Source: Ancylomarina sp048268005 (lineage in GTDB: Bacteria; Bacteroidota; Bacteroidia; Bacteroidales; Marinifilaceae). Taken from it: a stretch of 64,000 nucleotides of DNA. Location of the stretch: contig JBLWWJ010000001.1 of assembly GCA_048268005.1 (NCBI GenBank), forward strand, positions 868,001 through 932,000. Direction: 5' to 3'. Below the pieces are notes generated by a model. The model was not told the DNA's origin and did not search any database. It saw nothing but the letters and a program-made list of their open reading frames with translations. The position numbers and the translations under genes were made by a program. Of the stretch, positions 18,291-27,029 are shown piece by piece. How positions within the stretch are numbered: position 1 is the first letter of the stretch; each line of letters opens with the position of its first letter.

Positions 18291-19256
18291 ATGTCAGTAA
18301 TCGCATTTGCAAAAAATTGGGAGGGTAAATTTAAAAAATCAACTTATGAGTTGGTTTCTTATGCTAAGGATTTAGCCACACGTTTCAATACACAAACTTT
18401 CGTTATTTCAATAGGGGAGGTTTCTGAATCTGAACTGGAGAAATTGGCTCAATATGGAGCTGATAAAATAATTTCTGTTGATGATTCTCGTTTAAATATT
18501 CTTAGTAGCCGTATTTATGCTGAGGTTATCAGTCAGGTTGTGAACAAGGAAGACGCTTCCTTTGTGATCTTAAGTGATAATAATTCAGGAAAGGCTATTT
18601 CACCGCGTTTATCAGTTAAACTGAAAGCTGGATTAGCTGCTGCCGTATTGGATGTGCCGAAATCTTTGGACCCTTTTGTAATTAAGAAGCAAGTCTTCTC
18701 TGGTAAGGCATTTGCTTATGTACAGATTGATTCGGATAAGAAGATCTTGACACTATCAAAAAATTCTTTTGGTCTTGTTGAAAATCCCACAAGTTTAAAT
18801 ATTGAGAGATTTACGCCAGAGCTAGGTGATGATCTTTTTAAGATTAAAGTAAAGTCTGTAGAGACTGCTGAAAATAAAGTCATCTTAACTGATGCCGATA
18901 TTGTGGTTTCTGCAGGAAGAGGAATGAAAGATCCTGGTAATTGGCAACCTGTTGAAGATCTTGCTTCTGTATTGGGAGCTGCAACAGCTTGTTCACGTCC
19001 TGTGTCTGATGATGGATGGAGAGGGCACGAAGAACATGTTGGTCAAACAGGTAAGGTGATTGCACCGAATTTGTATTTCGCTATTGGTATTTCAGGAGCC
19101 ATTCAGCATGTAGCTGGAGTTAGTCGTTCTAAATGTGTTGTAGCCATTAACACGGATCCTGAAGCGCCAATTTTTAGTGTAGCAGACTATGGCGTTGTTG
19201 GTGATGCTATGACAGTGCTTCCAAAATTAACTGAGATTATTCGTAGTGGAGAGTAA
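18291..19256 (+). CDS. etfA: Electron transfer flavoprotein, alpha subunit
   Basis: 321 residues. The FAD-binding C-terminal half is complete: VVSAGRGMKDPGNW, LGAATACSRPVSDDGW, HVGQTGKVIAPNLYFAIGISGAIQH and AINTDPEAPIFSVADYGVVGD. With EtfB it accepts electrons from acyl-CoA dehydrogenases and passes them on. Here the next two genes encode a membrane Fe-S oxidoreductase that would accept them for the quinone pool. A small hairpin lies in the 64-bp gap after it. Confidence 0.94.
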   Translation: MSVIAFAKNWEGKFKKSTYELVSYAKDLATRFNTQTFVISIGEVSESELEKLAQYGADKIISVDDSRLNILSSRIYAEVISQVVNKEDASFVILSDNNSGKAISPRLSVKLKAGLAAAVLDVPKSLDPFVIKKQVFSGKAFAYVQIDSDKKILTLSKNSFGLVENPTSLNIERFTPELGDDLFKIKVKSVETAENKVILTDADIVVSAGRGMKDPGNWQPVEDLASVLGAATACSRPVSDDGWRGHEEHVGQTGKVIAPNLYFAIGISGAIQHVAGVSRSKCVVAINTDPEAPIFSVADYGVVGDAMTVLPKLTEIIRSGE

Positions 19257-19263
19257 TATAATT

Positions 19264-19290
19264 GAGTCAGCTAAAAAAGCTGACTCTTTG
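19264..19290 (+). terminator. Weak terminator or attenuator between etfA and the Fe-S oxidoreductase genes
   Basis: A perfect 9-bp stem GAGTCAGCT/AGCTGACTC with an A5 loop, followed only by TTTGTT. The short T-run suggests partial termination or mRNA processing rather than a full stop. Confidence 0.5.
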
Positions 19291-19320
19291 TTCTCTAATT
19301 TATAAGTTAACCCATACATT

Positions 19321-20580
19321 ATGATAAAGCAAACTCTATTTACAGTTGTTCTTCTAATTACCCTGGGTGTTTTTGCCTGGTCGGTATTTCGCTTAAGGGC
19401 TTTCTTTAAACTAACCAGGCCTGCATACCCAATTAAGAATATTTCAGCTCGAATTACTCGAACCTTAAACGTTGCCTTTGGACAGACCAAAATTTTTAGA
19501 AAACCAGTTATTGGTTTGATGCATGCTTTGGTATTTTGGGGATTTCTGGTAATAACCTTTGGGAGTGTTGAGATGGTCTTTGATGGGCTTGTGGGCTCAG
19601 ATCGATCCTTTGCTTTTATGGGTACTTTTTATGATGTGATTATGGCATCAGGGGATGTGTTTGCATTTATTATTCTGGTTCTCATTATCTTCTTTCTTAT
19701 TCGAAGAAAGTTTATGAATATTTCTCGTTTAAAAGGTGTTGAGATTACGCCTAAAACGAATCTGGATGCTGAGTTATCTCTTTACTTTATCGGTTTCTTA
19801 ATGCTATCCTTATTGGTGTTTAATTTGGGATATATCAGTAACCATTTCAATGAAATATTAGGTGTCTATCCGGTTTCTTCTCAAATTATCCAATGGACTT
19901 CTATGGATTTTGGCGCTATGCAAGAATCGGGTTGGTGGGTTCATATTTTGTTGATTTTTATTTTTGCAAATTACCTGCCTTATTCTAAGCATTTTCATGT
20001 CTTTTTATCTATACCGAATGTTTTTCTGGCTAATCTTGATCCTTTAACGAAATACCCAAACCTTGATTCGATAACCAAAGAGGTGAAATTGATGTTAGAT
20101 CCTGAATCTTCCTACGACGAAAGTGAAGAAGTAACTCGTTTTGGAGTGAAAGATATTGAAGATGTTACCTGGAGGAATTATATGGACTCTTTGGCTTGTA
20201 CACAATGTGGACGTTGTACCGATGTTTGTCCTGCTAATATAACAGGTAAGCGTTTGTCGCCGCGTAAAATATTTGTTGATCTTCGTCATCGAATGAATGA
20301 AAAGGGAGCCCTTTTATTAAAGGGAGAAGATGATACCAAGAGTTTAATAAGAGATTATATTAGTGAGGAAGAGATATGGGCTTGTACATCTTGTAATGCC
20401 TGTGCACAAGAGTGCCCCATAGAAATCAGTCACCCTAATTTGATTATGGATATGCGACGGTATTTAGTGATGGAAGAAGCTTCGGCTCCGGCCGGATTGA
20501 ATGCCATGTTTGCAAATATTGAAAATAATGGAGCCCCTTGGCAATACTCCCCTGAGGATAGAATGAAGTGGGCAGAGTAA
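19321..20580 (+). CDS. Membrane b-type cytochrome/4Fe-4S subunit of an ETF:quinone oxidoreductase
   Basis: 419 residues. The N-terminal 240 residues hold about six hydrophobic segments with histidines in GLMHALVFWGF and WWVHILLIF, like the NarI-type cytochrome b domain. Residues about 290-380 hold two 4Fe-4S motifs, CTQCGRCTDVCP and CTSCNACAQECP. The domain pattern matches the first two-thirds of the membrane ETF oxidoreductases described in anaerobes (EMO/FadF type), with the CCG domains encoded by the next gene instead. It would carry electrons from reduced ETF into menaquinone at the inner membrane. Position directly after etfBA supports this; electron-acceptor identity is inference. Confidence 0.82.
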   Translation: MIKQTLFTVVLLITLGVFAWSVFRLRAFFKLTRPAYPIKNISARITRTLNVAFGQTKIFRKPVIGLMHALVFWGFLVITFGSVEMVFDGLVGSDRSFAFMGTFYDVIMASGDVFAFIILVLIIFFLIRRKFMNISRLKGVEITPKTNLDAELSLYFIGFLMLSLLVFNLGYISNHFNEILGVYPVSSQIIQWTSMDFGAMQESGWWVHILLIFIFANYLPYSKHFHVFLSIPNVFLANLDPLTKYPNLDSITKEVKLMLDPESSYDESEEVTRFGVKDIEDVTWRNYMDSLACTQCGRCTDVCPANITGKRLSPRKIFVDLRHRMNEKGALLLKGEDDTKSLIRDYISEEEIWACTSCNACAQECPIEISHPNLIMDMRRYLVMEEASAPAGLNAMFANIENNGAPWQYSPEDRMKWAE

Positions 20581-20615
20581 TTGATCTTAAAACTAAAAAA
20601 TCTTACCTAAATTAT

Positions 20616-21413
20616 ATGGATAAAGACACGAAAATAGATATTCCCATAATGGCTGATGTCGCTGCAAAGGGCGAACAAGTCGAGTATTTGTACTGGGTTG
20701 GATGTGCAGGAGCTTTTGATCTTCGTTATCAGAAAGTTGCTCGTTCATTTGCAAAAATATTGAATCATCTTGAATTAAGTTATGCTGTTTTGGGTACCGA
20801 AGAGAGTTGTACTGGTGATGCAGCAAAACGAGCTGGTAATGAGATGCTATTCCAGATGCAGGCCATGCAGAATATTGAAATTTTAAATGGCTATAACATT
20901 AAAAAAATCATCTGTACTTGCCCACATTGTTATAATACCCTTAAGAATGAATATCCGGATTTAGGAGGTCATTACGAGGTGATTAATTATACTGAGTTTT
21001 TAGATGATCAAATCAAAAAGGGAAACTTAGATTTGGACAAAAATCCTTTCGAAAACCTATCCATCACTTACCATGATCCATGCTACTTAGGGAGAGGGAA
21101 TAAGATTTACGATGCACCTCGAAATATTGTAAAGGCTGTTTATGGTGACGTGAAAGAGATGAAGCGTTGCAAAAGTTCAGCTCTTTGTTGTGGTGCTGGA
21201 GGGGCTCAAATGTTTAAGGATGCTGAAAAAGGCGATAAAGAAGTTAATATTGAACGTACTGAAGATGTGCTTGAGCAAAAAGTGGATAAAGTGGCTACAG
21301 CCTGTCCTTTTTGTATGACCATGTTGACTGACGGGATAAAGTTTAAGAATAAGGAAACTGAAGTTGAGAACCTGGATGTAGCAGAAATTGTTGCACAGGC
21401 TCTAGATCTCTAA
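20616..21413 (+). CDS. CCG-domain Fe-S protein, second subunit of the ETF:quinone oxidoreductase
   Basis: 265 residues from ATG at 20616; a GTG at 20568 would extend it by 16 residues and overlap the previous gene. Two CCG (heterodisulfide-reductase D-like) modules are visible: WVGCAG...CTGD...CTCPHCYNTLKNEYP, and YHDPCYLGRGNKIYDAPRNIV...LCCGAGGAQMF...ACPFCMTML. Such modules bind unusual 4Fe-4S clusters. In FadF/EMO proteins these domains are fused to the membrane part; here they form a separate polypeptide in the same operon. Confidence 0.85.
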   Translation: MDKDTKIDIPIMADVAAKGEQVEYLYWVGCAGAFDLRYQKVARSFAKILNHLELSYAVLGTEESCTGDAAKRAGNEMLFQMQAMQNIEILNGYNIKKIICTCPHCYNTLKNEYPDLGGHYEVINYTEFLDDQIKKGNLDLDKNPFENLSITYHDPCYLGRGNKIYDAPRNIVKAVYGDVKEMKRCKSSALCCGAGGAQMFKDAEKGDKEVNIERTEDVLEQKVDKVATACPFCMTMLTDGIKFKNKETEVENLDVAEIVAQALDL

Positions 21414-21425
21414 TATATATTACGG

Positions 21426-21457
21426 CTTCGCTATTTATAGTGAAGTAATGAATTTTT
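21426..21457 (+). terminator. Probable weak terminator after the ETF:quinone oxidoreductase genes
   Basis: Stem CTTCGCTA/TAGTGAAG (one G-U pair) with loop TTTA. A T6 run follows about 8 bp later. Confidence 0.4.
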
Positions 21458-21470
21458 TGAAACAAATTAA

Positions 21471-22301
21471 TTGATGGGAATAAGTGAATTTTTGAATTAC
21501 AGTCTGATAACGTCTAAGAACTTTACACTGACTGTTTATGGTGTTTTAATCGTTATTGGAGTCGTTTTAGTAACCATTATTACATTAAGAATATTGAAGC
21601 GTGTTTTTAAACGTTTTATTGCCAAACGAGATAGGGATCAAGGTGTTTATTGGTCTGTGTTTTTATTTGTTAAGTATCTAACCTGGGTTATTGTTGTTAT
21701 TGCTTTACTCGATACGGTAGGCGTACAAATTTCAGTTTTTCTTGCCAGTATCGCAGCTCTTTTGGTTGGAGTTGGATTGGGTATTCAGCAACTTTTTAAC
21801 GATATAGCTTCAGGGTTGGTATTGATTGTAGAAAGGAATTTGCAGATTAATGATGTGATTCAATTAGATGACGGTACAGTTGGTAAGGTGATTAATATAG
21901 GCTTACGAACTTCCAAAATTAGAACGAGGGATGATATTGTGATGATTGTACCTAATTCTAAGTTTGTAAATGATAGAATAATTAATTGGAGCCATATTGA
22001 CTTTAAAACACGTTTTTTTGTTGAAGTTGGTGTCGCTTATGGTTCAGATGTTAAATTGGTAGGTGACTTGTTGAAAGCGTGTGCTATGAGTAATACGAAG
22101 ATTGCCAATAAGCCAGTGCCTTTTGTTCGTTTTAACAACTTTGGAGAATCTTCACTCGATTTTCAATTGTATTTCTGGGTGAAGGAAAGCTTCTTAGTTG
22201 AAAATATAAAAAGTGATTTGAGATTCGCCATTGATGAGGCTTTCAGAAAGAATGGAGTCACCATTCCATTTCCTCAAAGAGATGTTCATCTTATGAAATA
22301 A
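21471..22301 (+). CDS. MscS-family small-conductance mechanosensitive channel
   Basis: 276 residues. Three transmembrane segments are visible, about 18-40, 60-85 and 90-115. The last is the Gly/Ala-rich pore helix (ASIAALLVGVGLGIQQLFNDIASGLVLIVE), followed by the beta domain (VIQLDDGTVGKVINIGLRTSKIRTRDDIVMIVPNSKFVNDRIINWSH) and the alpha/beta C-terminus. The family releases osmolytes during hypo-osmotic shock. It lies between two metabolic modules and has no evident link to either. Confidence 0.9.
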   Translation: MMGISEFLNYSLITSKNFTLTVYGVLIVIGVVLVTIITLRILKRVFKRFIAKRDRDQGVYWSVFLFVKYLTWVIVVIALLDTVGVQISVFLASIAALLVGVGLGIQQLFNDIASGLVLIVERNLQINDVIQLDDGTVGKVINIGLRTSKIRTRDDIVMIVPNSKFVNDRIINWSHIDFKTRFFVEVGVAYGSDVKLVGDLLKACAMSNTKIANKPVPFVRFNNFGESSLDFQLYFWVKESFLVENIKSDLRFAIDEAFRKNGVTIPFPQRDVHLMK

Positions 22302-22493
22302 GGCTATGGATTGATAATGAGTTGGAAAGAAACTATTTGAGAAAAGGTGGGTATATGGTAGTCTGATTTGATCTTTAATAAGCTTTTACGATCTTGTTTT
22401 TTGATGTGAATATTTCAATTAAGAAAAACAGATCTTCTAGTATTTTGTTTAAATTTGATTTATATTCAAATAAAATTTGAATATGATGACTTG

Positions 22494-24152
22494 ATGAATA
22501 TAATGAACAAGCTCTGTTCAGTTGTCTCACGAAAATTAAAAACATTGTACCGCTTAAAATCAAAAATAGATACACAATCTGAGGAGTTTCTTTCAAACAA
22601 AGCAGCTTATACAGCTTTGGTCGGAGAATACCGTCAAAAACTTAAATCAGTAATTGAGGATGCTGACCCCAAAGCCAGAGAAAAACACCTCTCCAGAGGC
22701 AAGCTTTTGGTGCGCGATAGAATTGAACTTCTATTAGATAAGAATACCCCATTTTTAGAACTCTCACCACTTGCTGCCTATAACCAATACAATAATAAAT
22801 TCCCATCGGCAGGTATAGTCACAGGTATTGGTGTGGTTCAAGGACGAGAATGTGTCATTATTGCAAATGATGCAACTGTGAAAGGTGGAACCTACAACCA
22901 GTCAACTATTAAAAAGCATATTAGAGCCCAGGAGATTGCGATGGAAAATCACTTGGCTTGTATTTATATGGTCGATTCCGGTGGTGCTTTTCTTCCGGAA
23001 CAAGCTAATGTATTTCCTGATAAGTTAGATTTCGGTCGATTCTTCTTCAATCAGGCACAAATGTCTGCTAAAGGTATCCCTCAAATTGCCATGGTGATGG
23101 GATCCTGTACTGCTGGTGGTGCTTATGTGCCTGCCATGAGTGATGAAACCATTATTGTTAGGGAACAAGGTACCATCTTTATTGGTGGTCCACCATTGGT
23201 GAAAGCGGCAACTGGTGAGGAAGTCACAGCAGAGGAACTTGGTGGTGCTGATGTACATACATCGACTTCAGGTGTCGCTGATTATTTGGCTGAGAATGAT
23301 AGACATGCCATTCAAATCTGTCGAAATATTTTTGAATCTATTCCTATCCCTCAAAAACAAACTTTAGATAAGGTAGAGGCTGAAGCTCCAGCTTATGATC
23401 CGACAGAACTTTATGGATTAGCCCCTTTGGACTTGAAAAAGCCTGTAGATGCCCGTGAACTCATCATGAGAATTGTTGACGGGAGTTCATTTAATGAATT
23501 TAAGGAACGATATGCGCCAACCATTGTTACAGGATTCGCACGAATAATGGGTTATCCGGTGGGAATAATAGCCAATAATGGGATTATTTTCTCAGAAACC
23601 TCTCTAAAAGCTGCCCATTTTATTGAATTGTGCTGTCAGCGCAAAATCCCTTTGGTATTCCTTCAAAATATCACTGGCTTTATGGTGGGCAAAGAATACG
23701 AACATCAGGGTATTGCTCGAGACGGTGCTAAAATGGTTCATGCTGTTGCAAATGCGCAAGTACCCAAATTTACAATTATTGTTGGTGGTTCATTTGGAGC
23801 TGGGAATTATGCAATGGCTGGTCGTGCCTACGAACCTCGTTTGCTATTGATGTGGCCTAATGCGAGAATATCAGTCATGGGTGGTGAACAAGCCGCAGGC
23901 GTTTTGGTTCAAGTAAAGGAACAACAACTAAAATCACGAGGTCAAGAGTTCAATGAGGATGAAAAGAAAAAGCTTCGTGATAATATTCTCCAGAAATTTG
24001 AAGACGAAGGATCTCCGTACTATAGCACATCACGTATGTGGGATGATGGGATTATCGATCCATTGGAAACCAGACAAGTCCTTGCTTTAGGCATTGCTGC
24101 TTCTCAAAATAAGGAGTATGGCGAACCTAAGTTTGGCGTATTCCGAATGTAA
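22494..24152 (+). CDS. mccB: Methylcrotonyl-CoA carboxylase carboxyltransferase (beta) subunit
   Basis: About 552 residues from ATG at 22494; ATG at 22503 is also possible. It transfers CO2 from carboxybiotin to 3-methylcrotonyl-CoA in leucine breakdown. Landmarks of MCC-type carboxyltransferases: KLLVRDRIELLLDKNTPFLELS, ACIYMVDSGGAFLPEQANVFPD, GSCTAGGAYVPAMSDE, GTIFIGGPPLVKAATGEEV, ELGGADVHTSTSGVADY, FLQNITGFMVGKEYE and SFGAGNYAMAGRAY. The FLQNITGFMVG and AGNYAM segments distinguish MCC/geranyl-CoA carboxylases from propionyl-CoA carboxylases. First gene of the second module. Confidence 0.9.
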   Translation: MNIMNKLCSVVSRKLKTLYRLKSKIDTQSEEFLSNKAAYTALVGEYRQKLKSVIEDADPKAREKHLSRGKLLVRDRIELLLDKNTPFLELSPLAAYNQYNNKFPSAGIVTGIGVVQGRECVIIANDATVKGGTYNQSTIKKHIRAQEIAMENHLACIYMVDSGGAFLPEQANVFPDKLDFGRFFFNQAQMSAKGIPQIAMVMGSCTAGGAYVPAMSDETIIVREQGTIFIGGPPLVKAATGEEVTAEELGGADVHTSTSGVADYLAENDRHAIQICRNIFESIPIPQKQTLDKVEAEAPAYDPTELYGLAPLDLKKPVDARELIMRIVDGSSFNEFKERYAPTIVTGFARIMGYPVGIIANNGIIFSETSLKAAHFIELCCQRKIPLVFLQNITGFMVGKEYEHQGIARDGAKMVHAVANAQVPKFTIIVGGSFGAGNYAMAGRAYEPRLLLMWPNARISVMGGEQAAGVLVQVKEQQLKSRGQEFNEDEKKKLRDNILQKFEDEGSPYYSTSRMWDDGIIDPLETRQVLALGIAASQNKEYGEPKFGVFRM

Positions 24153-24172
24153 GCCTAAGTATTATTTGAAAA

Positions 24173-24979
24173 ATGAATGAAACAAAAATCATGTATAAAA
24201 CAATAGAATTTAAGATAGAGAATCAGATTGGTTATGTCTATTTGAATCGACCAGAGATACACAATGCCTTCAATGAAGAGATGATTTCCGAATTGATTCA
24301 TTGCTTTACTGAGGTTGAAACAATGGATTATACTAAAATCCGATTACTTATTTTAGAAGGTAGAGGACCTTCATTTTGTGCCGGAGCAGATTTAAAATGG
24401 ATGAAATCTGTGGTTAATTATTCGCATAAAGAGAATTATCAGGAGAGTTTTAAGTTGTCACAGTGTTTCAATGCCATCTATTCCTGTAAGTTTCCAACCG
24501 TAGCCTTGGTTCATGGGGCAGCCATAGGTGGTGCTAACGGTTTGTTAGCGGCCTGTGACTTTGTGCTAGCTGATAAGAAAGCGGTTTTCTCACTTAGTGA
24601 GGTTAAAATCGGGATTGTACCTGCTTGTATTTCACCCTATGTGATGAAAAGAGTTGGAGAGTATAAGTCGAGAGAATTGATGCTGACCGGAATTCGTTTC
24701 TCAGGAAAAGAAGCTGAAAAGTACGGGCTTGTAAATTGGTCATTGGGTGAAAAAAAGAGAAAAGCTAAGCTGGAAGAATTGATTCAAAATCTGGGAACGA
24801 GTGGACCAGTTGCGGTTTCACAGTGTAAACAGTTAATCTATGATATGAGCAATAGGTTGACTCATGAAGAAGCCATGACCTATACAGCTCAAATGATTGC
24901 TGACTTAAGAAAATCAGATGAAGGTCAAGAGGGGATGAATTCCTTTCTGGAAAAAAGAAAACCGAATTGGGTGAAATAA
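24173..24979 (+). CDS. Methylglutaconyl-CoA hydratase (crotonase family)
   Basis: 268 residues. It hydrates 3-methylglutaconyl-CoA to HMG-CoA in the leucine pathway. SFCAGADLKWMKSV is the signature of this crotonase subgroup. The first crotonase glutamate position is changed (GGANGLLAACD), as usual for the subgroup, while the second Glu is retained in SLSEVKIGIVPA. The ATG at 24191 (MYKTIEF) is an alternative start. It sits 20 bp after mccB and 9 bp before the biotin carboxylase gene, a clear operon. Confidence 0.87.
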   Translation: MNETKIMYKTIEFKIENQIGYVYLNRPEIHNAFNEEMISELIHCFTEVETMDYTKIRLLILEGRGPSFCAGADLKWMKSVVNYSHKENYQESFKLSQCFNAIYSCKFPTVALVHGAAIGGANGLLAACDFVLADKKAVFSLSEVKIGIVPACISPYVMKRVGEYKSRELMLTGIRFSGKEAEKYGLVNWSLGEKKRKAKLEELIQNLGTSGPVAVSQCKQLIYDMSNRLTHEEAMTYTAQMIADLRKSDEGQEGMNSFLEKRKPNWVK

Positions 24980-24988
24980 TAAATACAG

Positions 24989-26965
24989 ATGTATTATAAA
25001 CGACTACTAATAGCAAACAGAGGTGAAATTGCCGTTCGAATCATTCGAACCGCTCGTAAATTGGGTATTGCAACCTTGGTTATTTATTCTGACAAGGATA
25101 AGGGGGCGGATCATGTTCGCTTAGCTGATGAGGCTTATCCGCTTAAGGGGGATGACTTGTTATCAACCTATTTGGATAAGCAGCAAATTATCAAGATTGC
25201 TGTTGAGAATATGGCTGATGCTATCCATCCTGGTTATGGATTTCTAGCTGAGAATCCTGAATTTTCAAAAGCCTGTTCAGATGCAAATATCGATTTTGTT
25301 GGTCCAGATGCGAAGGCAATTGAATTGATGGGAAATAAGGTTAACGCACGTGAATTTGCCGTTTTACAGAATTTGCCAGTTCTTCAGGGGATTATAGGCG
25401 ATAAGGCGACTTTATTGACGAACTCAGCTCAATTGCAATTTCCAGTTTTGGTGAAAGCAGCTGCAGGTGGTGGTGGTAAGGGCATGCGCATTGTCAGGTC
25501 TGAATCAGATTTGGAATCAGCTATTACAGCTACATCTCGTGAGGCTGAAAAATACTTTGGTGATGGTGAGGTCTTATTGGAACGTTATATTGAAAATCCT
25601 CGCCATATAGAAGTTCAGGTTTTAGCAGATAAACATGGGAACGCCATTCATTTATTCGAGAGAGAATGTTCTATACAGCGTCGTTTTCAGAAGATCATTG
25701 AAGAAGCACCATCAGCAAGTGTTGACTCTGAACTTAGACAAAGAATGGGATCTGCTGCAGTTCGTTTAACTAAGGCTTTAGGTTATTCCAATGCAGGCAC
25801 AATTGAGTTCTTAATGGATGAGAACAATGAGTTCTATTTCCTCGAAATGAATACTAGAATTCAGGTTGAGCATCCTGTTACCGAAATGATTACAGGGATT
25901 GATTTGGTTGAAGAACAGTTGGCTATTGCATCAGGGAAAAGGCTTAAATATAAGCAAGAAGATATTGTTTTAAATGGTCACGCCATTGAGGCCAGAATCT
26001 ATGCCGAAGATCCGGAGCATGACTTTATTCCTGCTCCAGGAGATATCGAGTTTTATAAGGAACCCATTGTGACAAACACAAAACTTCGGGTAGATTCCTC
26101 CTTATCGAGTGCCAGTACGATTTACCCGGATTTTGATCCTATGATCTCCAAATTGATTGTATGGGATGAATCAAGAGATCTGGCCATTGAAGGTTTGAAA
26201 CAAGCCTTGTCAGATTATCACATTCATGGCATAAAGAATAATATTCATTTTCTTAAGAACCTGATTGGAACGGGTGAATATTCTCAAAACCAAATATCAA
26301 CCCATTTCTGTAAAGATAATGAGAAGGAACTTCTGCTTCGAATGATGAATGATCAGGCATCACTTGATCCTGCTTTATTCTATGCTGCCTTTTCACATTA
26401 CGATTTGTATGTAGACCAAGCTAAAAACATTTGGGAAGAAATAGGCTACTGGCGTAATGCCAGACAAGTATTAAAGTTAACTCACGATGATAAAATTATT
26501 GAAGTTTCTGCCATTGATGAAATGACTTATGAAGTCGATAATAAGTCTTATTGTTTTGAGAAATTAGAATTGAATGACCATTGTGTAGAACTTATTTATG
26601 AGGGTAAGATTTATTCTTTCTATATCTCAAAGGATGAGCGTAACGAAGCACATGTCTCATGCAAAGGTATTTTAATGAGTTTAAGAAGATGGTCGGATTC
26701 TGTAAACTCACTTTATAATGAAAGTTTTGAAAGTGATGCTAAGTCAGGAGATCGGATTCTTGCACCACTTCCAGGCAAGGTTGTTAAAATTAATGTGAAG
26801 GCAGGAGAAAAAATTCAAAAATCAGATGTTTTACTTATTCTGGAATCCATGAAAATGGAAAATAGCATATTGGCACCTTTCGATGCCGTGGTTTCTGAAA
26901 TCGCGATTAAGGAAGGTGAACAGGTTAAAAGTCAAATGGAACTTATAAAATTGATTGAGGGGTAG
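24989..26965 (+). CDS. mccA: Methylcrotonyl-CoA carboxylase biotin-containing (alpha) subunit
   Basis: 658 residues: biotin carboxylase (about 1-445), a linker/BT region, and a biotinyl domain at the end. Visible motifs: KRLLIANRGEIAVRIIRTARKLGI, HPGYGFLAEN, ATP-grasp AAAGGGGKGMRI, ERECSIQRRFQKIIEEAPS, FLEMNTRIQVEHPVTE, and the biotin-attachment site LILESMKMENSI. The biotinyl lysine is the Lys of ESMKME. It carboxylates biotin with bicarbonate and ATP. Partner of mccB two genes upstream; the hydratase gene lies between them. Confidence 0.92.
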   Translation: MYYKRLLIANRGEIAVRIIRTARKLGIATLVIYSDKDKGADHVRLADEAYPLKGDDLLSTYLDKQQIIKIAVENMADAIHPGYGFLAENPEFSKACSDANIDFVGPDAKAIELMGNKVNAREFAVLQNLPVLQGIIGDKATLLTNSAQLQFPVLVKAAAGGGGKGMRIVRSESDLESAITATSREAEKYFGDGEVLLERYIENPRHIEVQVLADKHGNAIHLFERECSIQRRFQKIIEEAPSASVDSELRQRMGSAAVRLTKALGYSNAGTIEFLMDENNEFYFLEMNTRIQVEHPVTEMITGIDLVEEQLAIASGKRLKYKQEDIVLNGHAIEARIYAEDPEHDFIPAPGDIEFYKEPIVTNTKLRVDSSLSSASTIYPDFDPMISKLIVWDESRDLAIEGLKQALSDYHIHGIKNNIHFLKNLIGTGEYSQNQISTHFCKDNEKELLLRMMNDQASLDPALFYAAFSHYDLYVDQAKNIWEEIGYWRNARQVLKLTHDDKIIEVSAIDEMTYEVDNKSYCFEKLELNDHCVELIYEGKIYSFYISKDERNEAHVSCKGILMSLRRWSDSVNSLYNESFESDAKSGDRILAPLPGKVVKINVKAGEKIQKSDVLLILESMKMENSILAPFDAVVSEIAIKEGEQVKSQMELIKLIEG

Positions 26966-27029
26966 GATAAATTATGAACTTATAAAATTGGGAATAAAGT
27001 ATTTTCAATTTTAATAAAACGATAGACAG

